Shown here: positions 14,253-14,840 of the stretch, piece by piece
Position numbering within the stretch: the first letter of the stretch is position 1
How the letters are laid out: every line of letters begins with the position of its first letter
Assembly: GCA_934196725.1 (NCBI GenBank)
Contig: CAKPWR010000062.1
Span: 1 to 14,840 of the forward strand
From: an uncultured Prevotella sp.
GTDB lineage: Bacteria > Bacteroidota > Bacteroidia > Bacteroidales > Bacteroidaceae
DNA length: 14,840 bases
Reading direction: 5' to 3'
Made by a program: the position numbers and the translations under genes
The notes under the pieces: generated by a model
The model's input: only the letters and a program-made list of their open reading frames with translations
What the model was told of the DNA's origin: nothing
Databases searched by the model: none

Positions 14253-14840
14253 TTTCACGATTACTTCCATCGCAGCCGGCAGGTTTCGGGTAATTCCATC
14301 TGGACCTACAGCCTTGATATGCGAGATATAGAATCTTCGGTTGCGGGAAAGTTTTCTGAATTCTTCTCGCTGTCGGTCAGAGAAGTTGGAACCGGCTGAA
14401 GCCAGCGGGATGGCATTACCCATGTTGTCAAAGAATACGGTCTCGAAGCCCAACACCCTGAAAGGAATATCGAGAAGTCCATCGTCAATGGCAGCATGAA
14501 TACCTGTTGCACCCATCAGTGAAGCCTTGGCTAATCCGCCTCCACGGAATCGGTTGGTTCCCAATGCCAGATATGCTGTTGGATCCGGCAACTTTCTTAC
14601 ATGGAATACGAATGGAGGCATCGTGCGGGTCTGTCCCTTGTCGCGTGCCGTTACACGGATGGTTACGTCCTTGCCTACTGCCGCTGGCGTTGCCACGAAA
14701 TGACCGTTGCCCTTCGATACGAACGAACCACCACTCATGGAAGCAGAGATGGCATTGGCTGGTACGCCCGGCACACTGATACTGATAGGATTCTGAAAAC
14801 CTGCATAGAGCACGTTCATCAGGTCTGCCGCCACTGTTGC
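14250..14840 (-). CDS. gldM: Gliding motility/type IX secretion motor protein GldM (PorM), C-terminal part
   Basis: The frame is open to the window edge, so only the last 196 residues are present. GldM/PorM is an inner-membrane protein whose N-terminal helix works with GldL as the proton-driven motor and whose long periplasmic arm contacts the GldK-GldN ring. What is visible is the end of that arm: NPISISVPGVPANAISAS starts an Ig-like domain, GGSFVSKGNGHFVATP and VTIRVTARD are beta-strand repeats, and PDPTAYLALGTNRFRGGGL opens the last domain, ending NLPAAMEVIVK. These match the third and fourth periplasmic domains of the family. gldN follows on the same strand, the standard gldK-L-M-N order. 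A GTG inside the window (14834) is not the start. The stop is followed directly by a heptamer array. Confidence 0.93.
   Translation of the reverse strand, partial: ATVAADLMNVLYAGFQNPISISVPGVPANAISASMSGGSFVSKGNGHFVATPAAVGKDVTIRVTARDKGQTRTMPPFVFHVRKLPDPTAYLALGTNRFRGGGLAKASLMGATGIHAAIDDGLLDIPFRVLGFETVFFDNMGNAIPLASAGSNFSDRQREEFRKLSRNRRFYISHIKAVGPDGITRNLPAAMEVIVK

Overview
The window looks like chromosomal DNA of a Bacteroidales bacterium, most probably a Prevotella/Segatella relative. The evidence is the C-terminal part of gldM followed by gldN (type IX secretion/gliding machinery), Bacteroidetes -7 promoter elements (TAnnTTTG) upstream of several genes, A-rich start contexts without strong Shine-Dalgarno sites, an OmpP1/FadL-type porin and a PorT-like small barrel. 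No IS element, phage gene, CRISPR array, rRNA or tRNA is seen. Genes cover almost everything, and no gene-free stretch exceeds about 210 bases.

Layout. Positions 1-65 hold the terminator of an upstream gene lying outside the window. A + strand cluster follows (209-2859): a DUF3737 beta-helix protein, a MalY/PatB-type PLP-dependent C-S lyase/aminotransferase and a small nitroreductase. It ends at a bidirectional hairpin facing the - strand pair gltX (glutamyl-tRNA synthetase) - kdtA/waaA (Kdo transferase), which are separated by a long stem-loop. Divergent from gltX is a 7TM HD-domain phosphohydrolase of the PgpH type (6012-8093, probably a c-di-AMP phosphodiesterase) with its own terminator. 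Next comes an OmpP1/FadL-family outer membrane protein (8276-9829). It converges on a - strand series that reads, in transcription order, gldM (cut by the window edge) - gldN - small outer-membrane beta-barrel - terminator - priA.

The most unusual thing is not a gene. Three copies of a heptanucleotide array (unit GTGAAGA with one ACGAAGA variant) begin at, or within a few bases of, the stop codon of three unrelated genes: the OmpP1-like gene, priA and gldM. All have the same orientation relative to the upstream gene. Two copies are identical over 41 bases although they lie more than 4 kb apart. Two copies face each other around a terminator at the porin/priA junction. The third fills half of the gldM-gldN spacer, whose other half is a second, different heptanucleotide array (AAAGTTC). 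That 84-base spacer has no stop in the gldM/gldN frame, so a single TAA separates the two T9SS genes in one continuous frame. The arrays also create false N-terminal extensions in naive gene calls.

Functionally the window mixes housekeeping (gltX, priA), envelope biogenesis (kdtA, two outer-membrane barrels, T9SS core), second-messenger turnover (PgpH-like) and a small sulfur/redox cluster (C-S lyase plus nitroreductase plus DUF3737) whose joint role is not established.
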